Shown: positions 7,875-17,913, numbered from the stretch's first letter. The stretch: 64,000 nucleotides of DNA from Saccharomyces paradoxus (GCF_002079055.1 NC_047500.1:620001-684000); one strand, 5' to 3'. Translations and numbers: made by a program. Notes: generated by a model not told the origin, from the letters alone.

Positions 7875-9743
7875 ATGTCCGTCAGCACACCAAATGAGTT
7901 AGATGCATTAATAGAACAAGCCACTAGTGAGAGCATTCCCAATGGTGACCTTGATCTCGCCATAGCGTTGGAAATTTCAGATGTGTTAAGATCTAGAAGG
8001 GTAAATCCTAAAGATTCTATGCGTTGTATAAAGAAAAGGATTCTCAATACGGCAAATAATCCAAATACCCAATTATCTTCCTGGAAGCTTACCAACATAT
8101 GTGTAAAAAATGGTGGAACACCATTTATTAAGGAAATATGTTCCAGAGAGTTCATGGATACCATGGAACATGTTATTTTAAGAGAGGATAGCAACGAGGA
8201 GCTGTCTGAGTTGGTGAAGACGATAGTGTATGAACTATACGTTGCCTTCAAGAATGATTCGCAACTAAACTACGTGGCAAAAGTTTATGATAAACTAATA
8301 TCTCGGGGCATCAAATTCCCTGAAAAGTTAACACTTTCCAATTCTCCGACTGCAATGTTTGACTCGAAAACACCAGCAGATTGGATCGATTCTGATGCTT
8401 GCATGATTTGTTCCAAAAAGTTTTCTTTGCTGAATAGGAAACACCATTGTCGTTCCTGTGGTGGTGTTTTCTGCCAAGAGCACTCATCGAATAGTATAGC
8501 GTTACCTGATATGGGGATATATGAGCTGGTCAGAGTATGTGATAGCTGCTTTGAAGACTACGATTTGAAGAGGCATGACGAAAGTAAAAAATCAAAGAAG
8601 CATCGTCACAGAAAAAGAAGGGACAAGGACTACTCAACTCCTGAAAACGAAGAGGAGCTGATAAAAAGAGCAATAGAACTCTCCTTAAAAGAATCAAGAA
8701 ATAGCGCTAGTAGTGAGCCTATAGTCCCAATTGTGGAATCAAAGAGTGCGGGGAAGATAGAAAAGATAGAAGAAGAAGAAGATCCAGATTTAGAAGCTGC
8801 CATTCAAGAAAGCTTGAGAGAAGCTGAAGAAGCAAAACTACGCAGTGAGCGTCAACAAGCCACCAGACAGCTTCAACCGCAACAGCAACCACCTAAACCT
8901 CAACCTATTCAGTCCGTTGATTTATCTGATGAGGAGAAAGACAACATATACATGTTTGCATCACTCGTTGAAAAATTGAAATCGAGGCCCTTGAACGAAA
9001 TTCTAGAAGACTCCAAATTACAGAGTTTGGCACAAAAAGTATTTAGTTCCAAAGCAAGATTGAATTATGCCTTAAATGATAAAGCTCAAAAATACAATAC
9101 TCTAATAGAAATGAACGGCAAGATTTCGGAAATTATGAATATATACGATAGATTATTGGAGCAACAGCTACAAAGCATCAATTTGTCTCAACAATACACA
9201 CTTCCGCAAGTCCCTTCTGACCCGTACAGTTACCCAACGGAGAATATGGCCAATCAGGCGCAAAATTATCAAATACCTCCTCTCCAGCAACCATCATCTC
9301 ATCAGTACAAACCGCAACAGGAGATTTCATACCAACAGCCAGTAAAAGCGAACCCATCTCCTACCACTAATATTGATCACTTAAAAACCATTAATGTGGT
9401 ACCACACGCACAGCAAGAGTCTCAAGCGCAAGTTGAACTTGCGCCTTCTGACCCACCATATCCAAAGGAAGAGGGCGACGACGAAGAAAAACAAACAGCG
9501 CAAGACGAGGGATCTTCTACCCAAGAATCCCGCGAAAGGCCGTATCCCGTAGAAACAGAAACTGGAGAAAATTCAAGAAATGAACGGCCTCAAGGTATTA
9601 CACGTTACGATTTCCCGACTGTTCCTGCACGCAAAGTTGTCCAACCGGAGCTAACTGTACCAATCTCTGCAAGCCCCTCTGAAATTCCGATCAAAGAAGA
9701 AAGGCCGCCAACTCCTCAGGAGGAACTACTAATAGAGCTTTGA
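7875..9743 (+). CDS. VPS27: ESCRT-0 subunit Vps27
   Basis: With Hse1 forms ESCRT-0, which gathers ubiquitinated cargo on endosomes and recruits ESCRT-I. Domains in the 622-aa protein: VHS domain about 5-150; FYVE finger about 170-230 with the RKHHCRSCG signature at 188-196 and paired cysteines, binding PtdIns3P; basic linker 238-250; two ubiquitin-interacting motifs at about 258-277 and 301-320; a helical Hse1-binding region about 348-440; a Gln/Pro-rich tail with PSDP motifs (about 452 and 526) that bind the Vps23 UEV domain; and a terminal clathrin box ELLIEL. All expected parts are intact. Length is equal to the S. cerevisiae protein. Start at first ATG in the long frame. Confidence 0.97.
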   Translation: MSVSTPNELDALIEQATSESIPNGDLDLAIALEISDVLRSRRVNPKDSMRCIKKRILNTANNPNTQLSSWKLTNICVKNGGTPFIKEICSREFMDTMEHVILREDSNEELSELVKTIVYELYVAFKNDSQLNYVAKVYDKLISRGIKFPEKLTLSNSPTAMFDSKTPADWIDSDACMICSKKFSLLNRKHHCRSCGGVFCQEHSSNSIALPDMGIYELVRVCDSCFEDYDLKRHDESKKSKKHRHRKRRDKDYSTPENEEELIKRAIELSLKESRNSASSEPIVPIVESKSAGKIEKIEEEEDPDLEAAIQESLREAEEAKLRSERQQATRQLQPQQQPPKPQPIQSVDLSDEEKDNIYMFASLVEKLKSRPLNEILEDSKLQSLAQKVFSSKARLNYALNDKAQKYNTLIEMNGKISEIMNIYDRLLEQQLQSINLSQQYTLPQVPSDPYSYPTENMANQAQNYQIPPLQQPSSHQYKPQQEISYQQPVKANPSPTTNIDHLKTINVVPHAQQESQAQVELAPSDPPYPKEEGDDEEKQTAQDEGSSTQESRERPYPVETETGENSRNERPQGITRYDFPTVPARKVVQPELTVPISASPSEIPIKEERPPTPQEELLIEL

Positions 9744-10142
9744 TATTGTAGCCTTTTTATATGTATTTGTAAAAAGAAACCTAGCATTTATAAATATAAA
9801 TATATATACATATATAATTGCTTGTCACCTAACTTATACATATTTCTGTCATTAAACTAGTTTTTAAGGTAGATATTCATATATTTATGCCGGCACTAAC
9901 ATTAAAACCGTCAAAAAAAACAACATCAATATTGATAAAAAAGAATCAATACGGACTAAGAAAGGATCCATTTCAAAAAAGTGGTTTTATCTCCTTTTAT
10001 TAAAATAAGATCAGAGAAGAAAAATGGACTGACCCCCGAAAGAAAAAAATTACTCCTGCACATTTATAGTTAATTCCTATCTTCTTGTTTATCCTGTACT
10101 TTAACCACTTGACTTGCAGCTAATATGGAAAATATTAAAATT
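9744..10142. other. Convergent VPS27-ATG3 intergenic region
   Basis: Holds both 3' ends. TA-rich at 9790-9830. ATCAATATTGAT (9925-9936) is a perfect 12-bp palindrome followed by an A-rich loop and ATCAATA, giving a stem-loop like that at 3159-3181. A perfect 11-base match to the origin consensus lies on the minus strand at 9791-9801. No gene seen. Confidence 0.6.
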
Positions 10143-11075
10143 TTACCAACCTTCCATGGTATAGTCGTGTTGAATACTCGGTGTAACACTGGTAATAAAC
10201 TTTAAGAAGACAATCAAGTATTGATCCACACGCAACGAATCATCGATATCGTCTTGTAAATCCTCCCAATCTCCAACACCGTCCCATTCTTGTTCTTCTT
10301 GCTGCTCTTTCCTTCTTCGTTGTCTGACCACACGAACTTTATCAAGCAATATTTTCATTACGTTAGCATGCTTACATGGATGAATGGAGACAGATAATAC
10401 TGAATTTTTATAAAAGGGTAGTTTTTCAATGGTGGCTGTCTTTGTTCTATAATCTGCTGATATATCCTCAAACATCTGCTCAGGGCTCAGTGGCGAACCA
10501 TTAGCATTAAAACCCACTATATACATCTTAGGGACCCTATAAGATGTCGAGTACGCAATATAAAGGTCATAGTACCTTTCCTGTGCCATGTCTTTGGTTA
10601 AGCTGCCTTTAGCATTAAATTCTTCTGTATTGTCATTTTCATCCTCATCTCTAATTTCCATATCCTGTATTAGCTCATCAATATCATCGATAGGCGAATC
10701 CTTGGTTCCCCCCTCGCGCGTACTTTGCACATGTTCAGTCTCAGACCCTATATATTCCAGAACGTCGTCTTCATCTCCATCTTCTGCAAAACCTTTCATG
10801 ACTACGTCTGGTCCTTCAACTTCGACACATTGCTCAGCACGTTTATCACAGGGAACTTTCCTAATAATCAGAAACTGCTTATTCTTCGGTAAAAAATCTC
10901 TGTAACTAATATCTGACGACTCTTCATTCCACTTCCAGGTGGGAAACATATGACATAAATAATCACCTGCTTGTACAAATTCTTCAGGAGTTATTTGCCC
11001 GGTGGTTAAAAAAGTAGACTTATGCATTATGGGAGTAAGATATTCTCTCCAACTACTTAGTGTAGACCTAATCAT
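10143..11075 (-). CDS. ATG3: Autophagy E2-like enzyme Atg3
   Basis: Transfers Atg8 from Atg7 to phosphatidylethanolamine, needed for autophagosome growth and the Cvt pathway. The 310-aa protein has the catalytic cysteine at C234 in HPCKHANV, the E2-like core on both sides of it, the Atg8-interacting WEDL at 270-273, the acidic flexible insertion at about 85-158 that binds Atg7, and the amphipathic N-terminus (about 1-20) used to sense curved membrane. Length equals the family norm in yeast. It is convergent with VPS27. The start is the ATG at 11073-11075. Confidence 0.97.
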   Translation of the reverse strand: MIRSTLSSWREYLTPIMHKSTFLTTGQITPEEFVQAGDYLCHMFPTWKWNEESSDISYRDFLPKNKQFLIIRKVPCDKRAEQCVEVEGPDVVMKGFAEDGDEDDVLEYIGSETEHVQSTREGGTKDSPIDDIDELIQDMEIRDEDENDNTEEFNAKGSLTKDMAQERYYDLYIAYSTSYRVPKMYIVGFNANGSPLSPEQMFEDISADYRTKTATIEKLPFYKNSVLSVSIHPCKHANVMKILLDKVRVVRQRRRKEQQEEQEWDGVGDWEDLQDDIDDSLRVDQYLIVFLKFITSVTPSIQHDYTMEGW

Positions 11076-11355
11076 AATGAGAATACTATATTACGTCTTG
11101 TCCTGCTTTGTTCCTAACTTCTAGCTTGCTTGATATACGTCAAGTGTATGTAATCATTCAGCTACATACTTTCTTCTAAAATAGCCCTTCGCCCTGCTTC
11201 CCTTATAATAATAATGCCCGAGTACAAAGTTGAAAGCCCAAGAAGGTGAAATTTGAAAAATACGAAATCTACTAAATACCGATACGAAAAAGCGTATAGT
11301 AACAACTAATAAAAAAGGTCCTCTACCAACGAAATCGGTGGCAATCGAGTAGAAA

Positions 11356-13341
11356 ATGGGCACACTATTTCGAAGAAATGTTCAGAACAGGAAGAGTGAT
11401 TCTGGTGAGAATGATAGGGGAAATTCTGCTCATAACAAGCGAGAGAACAGAAACCACATACATCATCAACAAGGATTAGGTCATAAGAAAAGGAGAGGTA
11501 TTAGTGGCAGTGCAAGAAGGAAAGAGCATGGTAACGAATTTGACAAGAAAAGGGACGGGAGTGGTAGGAAACGTTGGAGAGATTCCAGAAGACTGATTTT
11601 CATTCTTGGAGCATTCTTAGGTGTGCTTTTACCATTCAGCTTAGGCGCTTATCATGTTCACAATAGCGATAGTGACTTGTTTGACAACTTTGTAAATTTT
11701 GATTCACTTAAAGTGTATTTGGATGATTGGAAAGATGTTCTCCCACAAGGTTTAAGTTCGTTTATTGATGATATTCAGACTGGCAACTACTCCACATCTT
11801 CTTTAGATGATCTCAGTGAAAATTTCGCCGTTGGTAAACAACTCTTACGTGATTACAACATCGAAGCCAGACATCCTGTCGTGATGGTTCCCGGTGTCAT
11901 TTCTACAGGAATTGAAAGTTGGGGAGTTATTGGAGACGATGAGTGTGATAGTTCTGCGCATTTTCGTAAACGGTTGTGGGGTAGTTTTTACATGCTGAGA
12001 ACGATGGTTATGGACAAAGTTTGTTGGTTGAAACATGTGATGTTAGATCCTGAAACAGGCCTGGACCCACCGAATTTTACGCTACGTGCAGCGCAGGGCT
12101 TCGAATCAACTGACTATTTCATTGCGGGGTATTGGATCTGGAATAAAGTTTTCCAAAATCTGGGAGTGATTGGCTATGAACCCAATAGAATGACGAGTGC
12201 TGCGTATGATTGGAGGCTAGCATATTTGGATTTGGAAAAACGTGACAGGTACTTCACGAAGTTGAAGGAACAGATCGAACTGTTTCACCAACTGAGTGGT
12301 GAAAAAGTTTGTCTAATTGGGCATTCCATGGGTTCTCAAATCATCTTCTATTTTATGAAATGGGTCGAAGCTGAAGGCCCTCTTTATGGTAATGGTGGTC
12401 GTGGCTGGGTTGATAAACACATAGATTCATTCATTAATGCAGCGGGGACGCTTCTGGGTGCTCCCAAGGCAGTTCCAGCTTTGATCAGTGGTGAAATGAA
12501 AGATACTATTCAACTAAATACCTTGGCTATGTATGGTTTGGAAAAGTTCTTTTCTAGAATTGAGAGAGTAAGAATGTTACAAACGTGGGGGGGTATACCA
12601 TCAATGCTACCAAAGGGAGAAGAGGTTATTTGGGGGGATATGAAGTCATCTTCAGAGGACGCATTAAATAACAACACTGATACATACGGTAATTTCATTC
12701 GCTTTGAAAGGAATACGAGCGATGCTTTCAACAAAAATTTGACGATGAAAGACGCCATTAACATGACATTGTCAATCTCACCCGAATGGCTCCAAAGGAG
12801 GGTACATGAGCAGTACACATTTGGCTATTCCAAGAATGAAAAAGAGCTAAGAGAAAACGAGTTACATCACAAGCACTGGTCGAATCCGATGGAGGTACCA
12901 CTACCAGAAGCTCCCCACATGAAAATCTATTGTATATACGGGGTGAACAACCCAACAGAAAGAGCATATGTATATAAGGAAGAAAATGACTCGTCTGCTC
13001 TGAACTTGACCATTGACTACGAAAGCAAGCAGCCTGTATTCCTCACCGAGGGCGACGGGACCGTTCCGCTGGTAGCGCACTCGATGTGCCACAAATGGGC
13101 CCAGGGCGCTTCTCCGTACAATCCTGCCGGAATTAACGTTACCATTGTGGAAATGAAACATCAGCCAGATCGATTTGACATACGTGGTGGGGCCAGAAGC
13201 GCCGAACACGTAGACATCCTAGGCAGCGCGGAGTTGAATGAATACATCTTGAAAATTGCAAGCGGTCATGGAGATCTCGTAGAGCCACGTCAATTGTCTA
13301 ATTTGAGCCAGTGGGTTTCTCAGATGCCCTTTCCAATGTAA
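11356..13341 (+). CDS. LRO1: Phospholipid:diacylglycerol acyltransferase
   Basis: Makes triacylglycerol by moving a fatty acyl group from a phospholipid to diacylglycerol in the ER; important in growing cells. The 661-aa type II membrane protein has a basic cytosolic tail (1-79), a single membrane segment (about 80-98) and a lumenal LCAT-like alpha/beta hydrolase domain. The nucleophile is S324 in GHSMGS; the triad is completed by D567 (in EGDGTVP) and H618 (in EHVDILG), numbers taken from the equal-length S. cerevisiae protein and consistent with the motifs seen here. Many N-x-S/T sites suit a lumenal domain. No break. ARE2, a second neutral-lipid synthase, lies 23 kb away. Confidence 0.97.
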   Translation: MGTLFRRNVQNRKSDSGENDRGNSAHNKRENRNHIHHQQGLGHKKRRGISGSARRKEHGNEFDKKRDGSGRKRWRDSRRLIFILGAFLGVLLPFSLGAYHVHNSDSDLFDNFVNFDSLKVYLDDWKDVLPQGLSSFIDDIQTGNYSTSSLDDLSENFAVGKQLLRDYNIEARHPVVMVPGVISTGIESWGVIGDDECDSSAHFRKRLWGSFYMLRTMVMDKVCWLKHVMLDPETGLDPPNFTLRAAQGFESTDYFIAGYWIWNKVFQNLGVIGYEPNRMTSAAYDWRLAYLDLEKRDRYFTKLKEQIELFHQLSGEKVCLIGHSMGSQIIFYFMKWVEAEGPLYGNGGRGWVDKHIDSFINAAGTLLGAPKAVPALISGEMKDTIQLNTLAMYGLEKFFSRIERVRMLQTWGGIPSMLPKGEEVIWGDMKSSSEDALNNNTDTYGNFIRFERNTSDAFNKNLTMKDAINMTLSISPEWLQRRVHEQYTFGYSKNEKELRENELHHKHWSNPMEVPLPEAPHMKIYCIYGVNNPTERAYVYKEENDSSALNLTIDYESKQPVFLTEGDGTVPLVAHSMCHKWAQGASPYNPAGINVTIVEMKHQPDRFDIRGGARSAEHVDILGSAELNEYILKIASGHGDLVEPRQLSNLSQWVSQMPFPM

Positions 13342-13645
13342 ATAAACTAACATTGACTCACTATTCATCCGTCAAAAATTGAAAGCGAAAAAAAGGCGCG
13401 TCGACGCGACGCGCCTTTTTAGGCCAGAAAATAAACAGAAAACAAAAACAAAACAAAAAAGACGAAAAAACAAACGAAAAAACAAACGACAGTAGATAGA
13501 GGAGAAGGGTTTTTGACAGGTTTGTGTGATTGGTTATTTGCTTTTATAGATTATATATACACAAACTCAAAACACTGTTTTCTAACTAGGCTGCGGAGAG
13601 AGGCAATTGCAGCAGTGACGTTCGCATAAAGAAAAAACACCATTC
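13342..13645 (+). promoter_or_regulatory. LRO1 3' flank and NRM1 promoter
   Basis: Contains the MCB palindrome (own entry), a TGACTCA box at 13354-13360 (Gcn4/AP-1 type) and a purine-rich A/C tract at about 13430-13500. No ATG occurs in the last hundred or so bases before the NRM1 start. Confidence 0.6.
13390..13420. promoter_or_regulatory. 31-bp palindrome carrying three MCB cores, upstream of NRM1
   Basis: A perfect 14-bp inverted repeat: AAAAAGGCGCGTCG (13390-13403), a 3-base centre ACG, and CGACGCGCCTTTTT (13407-13420). It contains ACGCG cores in both orientations at 13397-13401, 13404-13408 and 13409-13413, the core of the MBF site ACGCGT. It stands about 230 bp upstream of NRM1, a gene known to be under MBF/SBF control at G1/S. 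The T run on the plus strand could also act in LRO1 3' end formation. Confidence 0.75.
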
Positions 13646-14395
13646 ATGTCCATTATGAAGCAGAGGCTACCACTGGGAGAGTTTTCCAGCTCGAAGATCA
13701 ACAAGCTGGCAATTGCCAATATTGCAGACGTTAACGAGGCTAGGAGCCATGGGGAGAACAACGTCGGCGCCGTATGCCTTCCCTCTATCAAGAGTTTGAT
13801 GGTCAGTCCTGAAGTATACGAAAATTCGAAGAGTCTGCCTATTCCCTTAGTGAGGAGCGGTGGTGGAGGTATAGCTTGCGCCAGTAAGACATCATGCCAG
13901 GATAGTGTTCGCGCGAAGGCAATGCCCAGAGACTATTCTGAGCTCTCTAAGAAGTTGCAAATTCGTTTACAGTTTGCCTATTATAAATACAAGACTAAGC
14001 AAACAAACAAAAATTTCACAGACTTGAAATCAAAGCATAGCATTACGAGGCCCTCCGAGGTCGCCACCCACACTAAGTCAGAGCCTTTAGCCAAGAGAAG
14101 GAAACTGGTACTATCTCAGGGTCATTATAAGACCCCTGCCAAGTCTAGGATCAAAACTCCATATTCCATTTGCTCTCACGGTAATACATCTTCCTTTACA
14201 TGTTTCCGCGGTGGAAGCGAAGGTTTGAGTATTACTGCAGATATGAACATTGCAGATACCACTACACCAATACGCAACAACATAAACACAAAGCATTCAA
14301 ACAGTCATAATCGCACGCTGTATCAGAGGCAAGAAACACCTACAAGCATCAAAGCTGCTAAATCTTTAATTCATCTCTTTACAAGTAACCAATAG
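13646..14395 (+). CDS. NRM1: Transcriptional corepressor of MBF, Nrm1
   Basis: Binds MBF (Mbp1-Swi6) and represses G1/S genes after the cells leave G1; its own gene is an MBF target, closing a feedback loop. The 249-aa product is basic and Ser/Thr-rich, with the conserved WHI5/NRM1 family stretch around residues 95-125 (YSELSKKLQIRLQFAYYKYK) and KR-rich segments that may be nuclear signals (about 150-155). Length equals that of S. cerevisiae. Cores of MBF sites stand upstream in the palindrome at 13390-13420, fitting the known regulation. It is related to WHI5. Confidence 0.93.
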   Translation: MSIMKQRLPLGEFSSSKINKLAIANIADVNEARSHGENNVGAVCLPSIKSLMVSPEVYENSKSLPIPLVRSGGGGIACASKTSCQDSVRAKAMPRDYSELSKKLQIRLQFAYYKYKTKQTNKNFTDLKSKHSITRPSEVATHTKSEPLAKRRKLVLSQGHYKTPAKSRIKTPYSICSHGNTSSFTCFRGGSEGLSITADMNIADTTTPIRNNINTKHSNSHNRTLYQRQETPTSIKAAKSLIHLFTSNQ

Positions 14396-14708
14396 TCCCA
14401 CTCCCAAGTGTTTTTTCTATCTTCCTTTCTTCATTCTTCTTCATTGTGTATATAATAATAATATTATTTTCGTATATCTTCCACATTACCTTCCCACTTT
14501 CGCTTTAGTTCTGTACGTATAATAGATAGAATAACATACAAAAACCTGATTTTATTAGTATCATTTCCAATTTTATTACGGCTATTAATCGTAACCGCAA
14601 TCAAAGAAAACAGAAGAAGAAAAAAAAGAACATGCATAAAACAAAAAAAAGAAAAGCGAAGCATACCAGCATTTTACCAGAGAAACATAAACACTGAAGG
14701 TCGCTAAA
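14396..14708 (+). promoter_or_regulatory. NRM1 3' flank and CSE2 promoter
   Basis: AT-rich spacer between tandem genes, pyrimidine-rich just after NRM1 and A-rich (poly A/G) at 14605-14665 before CSE2. No gene or specific site recognised. Confidence 0.5.
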
Positions 14709-15161
14709 ATGAATCTACAGAACAACTTTTTAAATCAGATACACCAGATTTTACTGCCTACGGCTCCTACTCTCGATAAACCTAACACCGACACGATAAA
14801 AGAAGAATTTTCGTCAGTAGAAAATAGAGACGAAAAAGACCACCTCACCAACCAACAACAGCCCAAAAATTTGAGTGCCCCCTCCACCAATTCTAATGGT
14901 GAATTCATACCGCATATTTTTTATTCGTTACATCAAATAAGGAAAGATCCAAATAATCTCTCAAATCAATTAGAAACCTCAACAGGTTCGATTAGGCATC
15001 GTTTGAAACTCTGTAAATCTTTGATATCAGAAAACGAAGACACCAAGGAATTATTGAGTAAAAGTCCATCAGAGTGGCAGGATATTATCCATCAACGTGA
15101 ACAGGAATTGCAAATCAAGAGAGACGTCTTGGATGACCTTTATCGCAAATTACAACGATAA
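14709..15161 (+). CDS. CSE2: Mediator middle-module subunit Med9
   Basis: Subunit of the RNA polymerase II Mediator complex, binding Med4/Med7 partners in the middle module. The 150-aa protein has an acidic, unstructured N-terminal half (about 1-65) and a C-terminal helical half (about 70-150) with heptad-like leucines ending in ELQIKRDVLDDLYRKLQR, expected for the Med9 coiled coil. Length is within one residue of the S. cerevisiae protein. Identification is by similarity and by its place between NRM1 and PRP2. The gene is convergent with PRP2. Confidence 0.92.
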   Translation: MNLQNNFLNQIHQILLPTAPTLDKPNTDTIKEEFSSVENRDEKDHLTNQQQPKNLSAPSTNSNGEFIPHIFYSLHQIRKDPNNLSNQLETSTGSIRHRLKLCKSLISENEDTKELLSKSPSEWQDIIHQREQELQIKRDVLDDLYRKLQR

Positions 15162-15282
15162 AATCTATACTATCTATCTTTACTCTATGTACGTACGTAC
15201 GTATACCACATCTTCAAACATGCATATAGAGTGAAGCCTGTGTGTCCTGGCTATAAAATACATACACATGTTAAAAAAACCT
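15162..15282. repeat. Convergent CSE2-PRP2 spacer with (GTAC)n run
   Basis: Short 3'-3' spacer holding the tandem tetranucleotide run GTACGTACGTACGTA at about 15189-15203, itself a palindromic repeat. Confidence 0.7.
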
Positions 15283-17913
15283 TCACTGTCTTCCCCTATT
15301 TGTTTTATCCTCAATTAAACTTTTAAAGATTTGCGGAACCATGTCTATCAGCCATTCTTCTTTAGAGATAACTAAACAGTCCCTAATAAATTCCTTCGAT
15401 GTTAACATCAATTGTTGATAAAGCACATATTTGCTCGGTCTCTGCGCCTTTTCCTTATAATTAACGAAAAGTATACTAGAAGGATGAACACTAACGTTCA
15501 GTCCACCTGATGACTTACCCATGGTCTGATACCCGGTGGGCCCCAACTGCACAATATTCATTGGAAACCCGCTGATAAAGCATCGTGTTATTCTACCATT
15601 TATGTAGCCCGCTATATTGCCTACCTTCATCCTGGCTTGGTCGTTCTTTTCAACTAATCCAACCTTTTCACTACACCTGAACAATTGGTTTCTAATATTC
15701 CTTACCCTCAACATCGTTTTGAATTGAATTTTGTGGTCTTGACACCAACTTCTGGAAAATTTAGAGCTTCTCCATTGATTGAAGATTTCCAAATACAGCA
15801 TGTGATCGCTTTCCACTTCACTTATTACACTTGCTGCAGCGTCTCTTTTTTGACCAATAAATAATGAAGATGTTTCATGTAGCATCGAAACTATGGTCAA
15901 ACACTCTTCTATTACACCTTGGCATTGTTCGTGCGTAGCAGCTGTATAAAGCACTTTAGCAAACTCAGGTTCACAGGGAAACTCGCACATCATTTTACCT
16001 AGCCGAGTTATTGTCCCCTTGCTATTTAAAGCACCTAAAATGTATAAATTCTCCAAAGACTTCCGTAACGCAGGGATGCTGGGTTTATCCATTAAAGGAA
16101 ACTTTATCAAGTCAGTAACGCCAAGCGATAGCAATAGTAACACTGTGTTAGAAAGGTTTGTTCTTGTGATCTCAGGCTTAGGCATGAGTTCTAATTCGTG
16201 CGAATATGACCATTTGGTAAAAATTCTGAAACACTTTCCAGGCCCAACACGACCAGCCCTACCAGCACGCTGATCAACTGAAGCTCTTGAGCATGGAACT
16301 GTCAAAAGTTGGGTCATTCCCGTGGAAGGCACGTAAGAATTCTCCTTAACAAATCCAGGATCAATGACATACTTAATACCATCAATGGTCAACGAAGTTT
16401 CCGCGATATTGGTTGCCAAAACTACTTTCCTACAATTTTCCGGGGTCTGCTGAAAGATTTTCAATTGCTGCTCTTGGGGCAAATTCGCATATATAGGTGT
16501 TATAAGCATTTGTTTTGTTCTAGAACCTAATTTAGACATGATCTCCTCCAACTTGATTTTTGTTCTTTCAATTTCTTCTTGCCCCGTTAAGAACACCAGT
16601 ATATCCCCCGGTAAACTCTGCGTAGTATGAATTTGAAAAATAGTTGTTATAGCAGCGTGAATATAGTTTGCCTCTGGCTGTAATGTGTAGTGAATATCTA
16701 CAGGGTATCTTCTCCCAGGGACGTTGAAAATTGGACAATCATCAAAAAACTCCGAAAATTTTTTTGCATTCATTGTTGCTGATGATATTAGTAATTTTAA
16801 AGTGGGTCTTCGCGGCAAAATCTCTTTCAACAAGCCTATCAAGATATCTGTAGCTAGGGTACGTTCGTGAGCTTCGTCAATCATAATACAGGAATATTTA
16901 GTTAATTTGGAATCTGTCAGAAATTCTCTCAGTAACATACCATCTGTCATATACTTCAGAACCGTCTTATTTGGAGTTGTTTTGTCTTCAAAACGGATCT
17001 GGTAACCCACTTCCTTGCCGAGCACAACATTCATTTCATCTGCCACTCTTGCTGCAACAGAAGTGGCGGCCACACGGCGTGGTTGTGTTATGGCGATTTG
17101 TAACTTCCCCTGATCAGTGTATCCATCCTCTACCAAATATTGTGGTAACTGTGTAGTTTTACCAGAACCAGTTTCACCCATTATAATCAAAACTTGATGT
17201 TTTTTGATCTCTCGTAGCAGCTCATCCTTATATTGGTGTACGGGCAAAAGTTTCCTTGCCTCTTGTATAGTCAGTATACGCTTTTCCTCAGTTTCTAAAG
17301 CCTTTGCTAAGCGAGCCTCATATTGAAGTTTCTCCTCAGGTAGCATATCGTCCTCTTCATTAGTGTAATCAATCATTGCATCCGTGTCGAAGACATAATC
17401 GTACTTATCAGACCCTTCCACTACAATGTCATCAGGATGATCGCTTTTTCTGGCCATCGCATTTCGCAGTTGTTGTTCCTCCCATATGTGCTGTCTGTTT
17501 ATTTTATCACTTTCTTTTGCATTCCTTATTTTATGAGTAGCTTCTAATTCACAACCCGCATTAGAAGATGCGTCCTCAGCTTTGTTCTCAGAATCACTCA
17601 ACACACCTTTCTTCGAAGTAAGCTCATTATTTGACCTTGTTTTCCCACCATATTTTAGAGATCTTTTTTGCGATTCAAGTGGTTCTTCTTTTAGATCATT
17701 ACTCTTTGAAGCTTGGTTCGTATAAGAAAAAGTTTTATTAGGGTCATAGCGTGATCGTTTTGGCTGTGAGGTAAAGTTCTTATTTTCTGCCTCTTTGTCC
17801 TCTTCCTCACCCACGGAAGATGACCCAGTACCTATTGCAGTCTCATCTTGTCTTGTAACTTCATATGTTCTTTTCACTCTTCGCTTACCAGTTCCAGATG
17901 TAGTATTTGACAT
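15283..17913 (-). CDS. PRP2: DEAH-box spliceosomal ATPase Prp2
   Basis: Remodels the activated spliceosome (B-act to B*) before the first transesterification, with its G-patch cofactor Spp2. The 876-aa protein has a charged, unstructured N-terminus (1-200) and then the DEAH/RHA helicase core: motif I GETGSGKT at 246-253, motif II DEAH at 346-349, motif III SAT near 378, and motif VI QRAGRAGR near 550. Winged-helix, ratchet and OB-fold domains follow to the C-terminus. All helicase motifs look intact. Length equals the S. cerevisiae protein. Other DEAH factors (PRP16, PRP22, PRP43) have different N-termini and lengths. Confidence 0.96.
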   Translation of the reverse strand: MSNTTSGTGKRRVKRTYEVTRQDETAIGTGSSSVGEEEDKEAENKNFTSQPKRSRYDPNKTFSYTNQASKSNDLKEEPLESQKRSLKYGGKTRSNNELTSKKGVLSDSENKAEDASSNAGCELEATHKIRNAKESDKINRQHIWEEQQLRNAMARKSDHPDDIVVEGSDKYDYVFDTDAMIDYTNEEDDMLPEEKLQYEARLAKALETEEKRILTIQEARKLLPVHQYKDELLREIKKHQVLIIMGETGSGKTTQLPQYLVEDGYTDQGKLQIAITQPRRVAATSVAARVADEMNVVLGKEVGYQIRFEDKTTPNKTVLKYMTDGMLLREFLTDSKLTKYSCIMIDEAHERTLATDILIGLLKEILPRRPTLKLLISSATMNAKKFSEFFDDCPIFNVPGRRYPVDIHYTLQPEANYIHAAITTIFQIHTTQSLPGDILVFLTGQEEIERTKIKLEEIMSKLGSRTKQMLITPIYANLPQEQQLKIFQQTPENCRKVVLATNIAETSLTIDGIKYVIDPGFVKENSYVPSTGMTQLLTVPCSRASVDQRAGRAGRVGPGKCFRIFTKWSYSHELELMPKPEITRTNLSNTVLLLLSLGVTDLIKFPLMDKPSIPALRKSLENLYILGALNSKGTITRLGKMMCEFPCEPEFAKVLYTAATHEQCQGVIEECLTIVSMLHETSSLFIGQKRDAAASVISEVESDHMLYLEIFNQWRSSKFSRSWCQDHKIQFKTMLRVRNIRNQLFRCSEKVGLVEKNDQARMKVGNIAGYINGRITRCFISGFPMNIVQLGPTGYQTMGKSSGGLNVSVHPSSILFVNYKEKAQRPSKYVLYQQLMLTSKEFIRDCLVISKEEWLIDMVPQIFKSLIEDKTNRGRQ

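Noticed and set aside
7820-8251. 143-residue minus-strand frame over the VPS27 start
   Set aside because: Overlaps the conserved VHS domain; corresponds to a dubious frame at this place in S. cerevisiae.
13390-13420. Bacterial-type rho-independent terminator
   Set aside because: The hairpin plus T run looks like one, but the window is yeast nuclear DNA; regulatory or 3' end processing roles are likelier.
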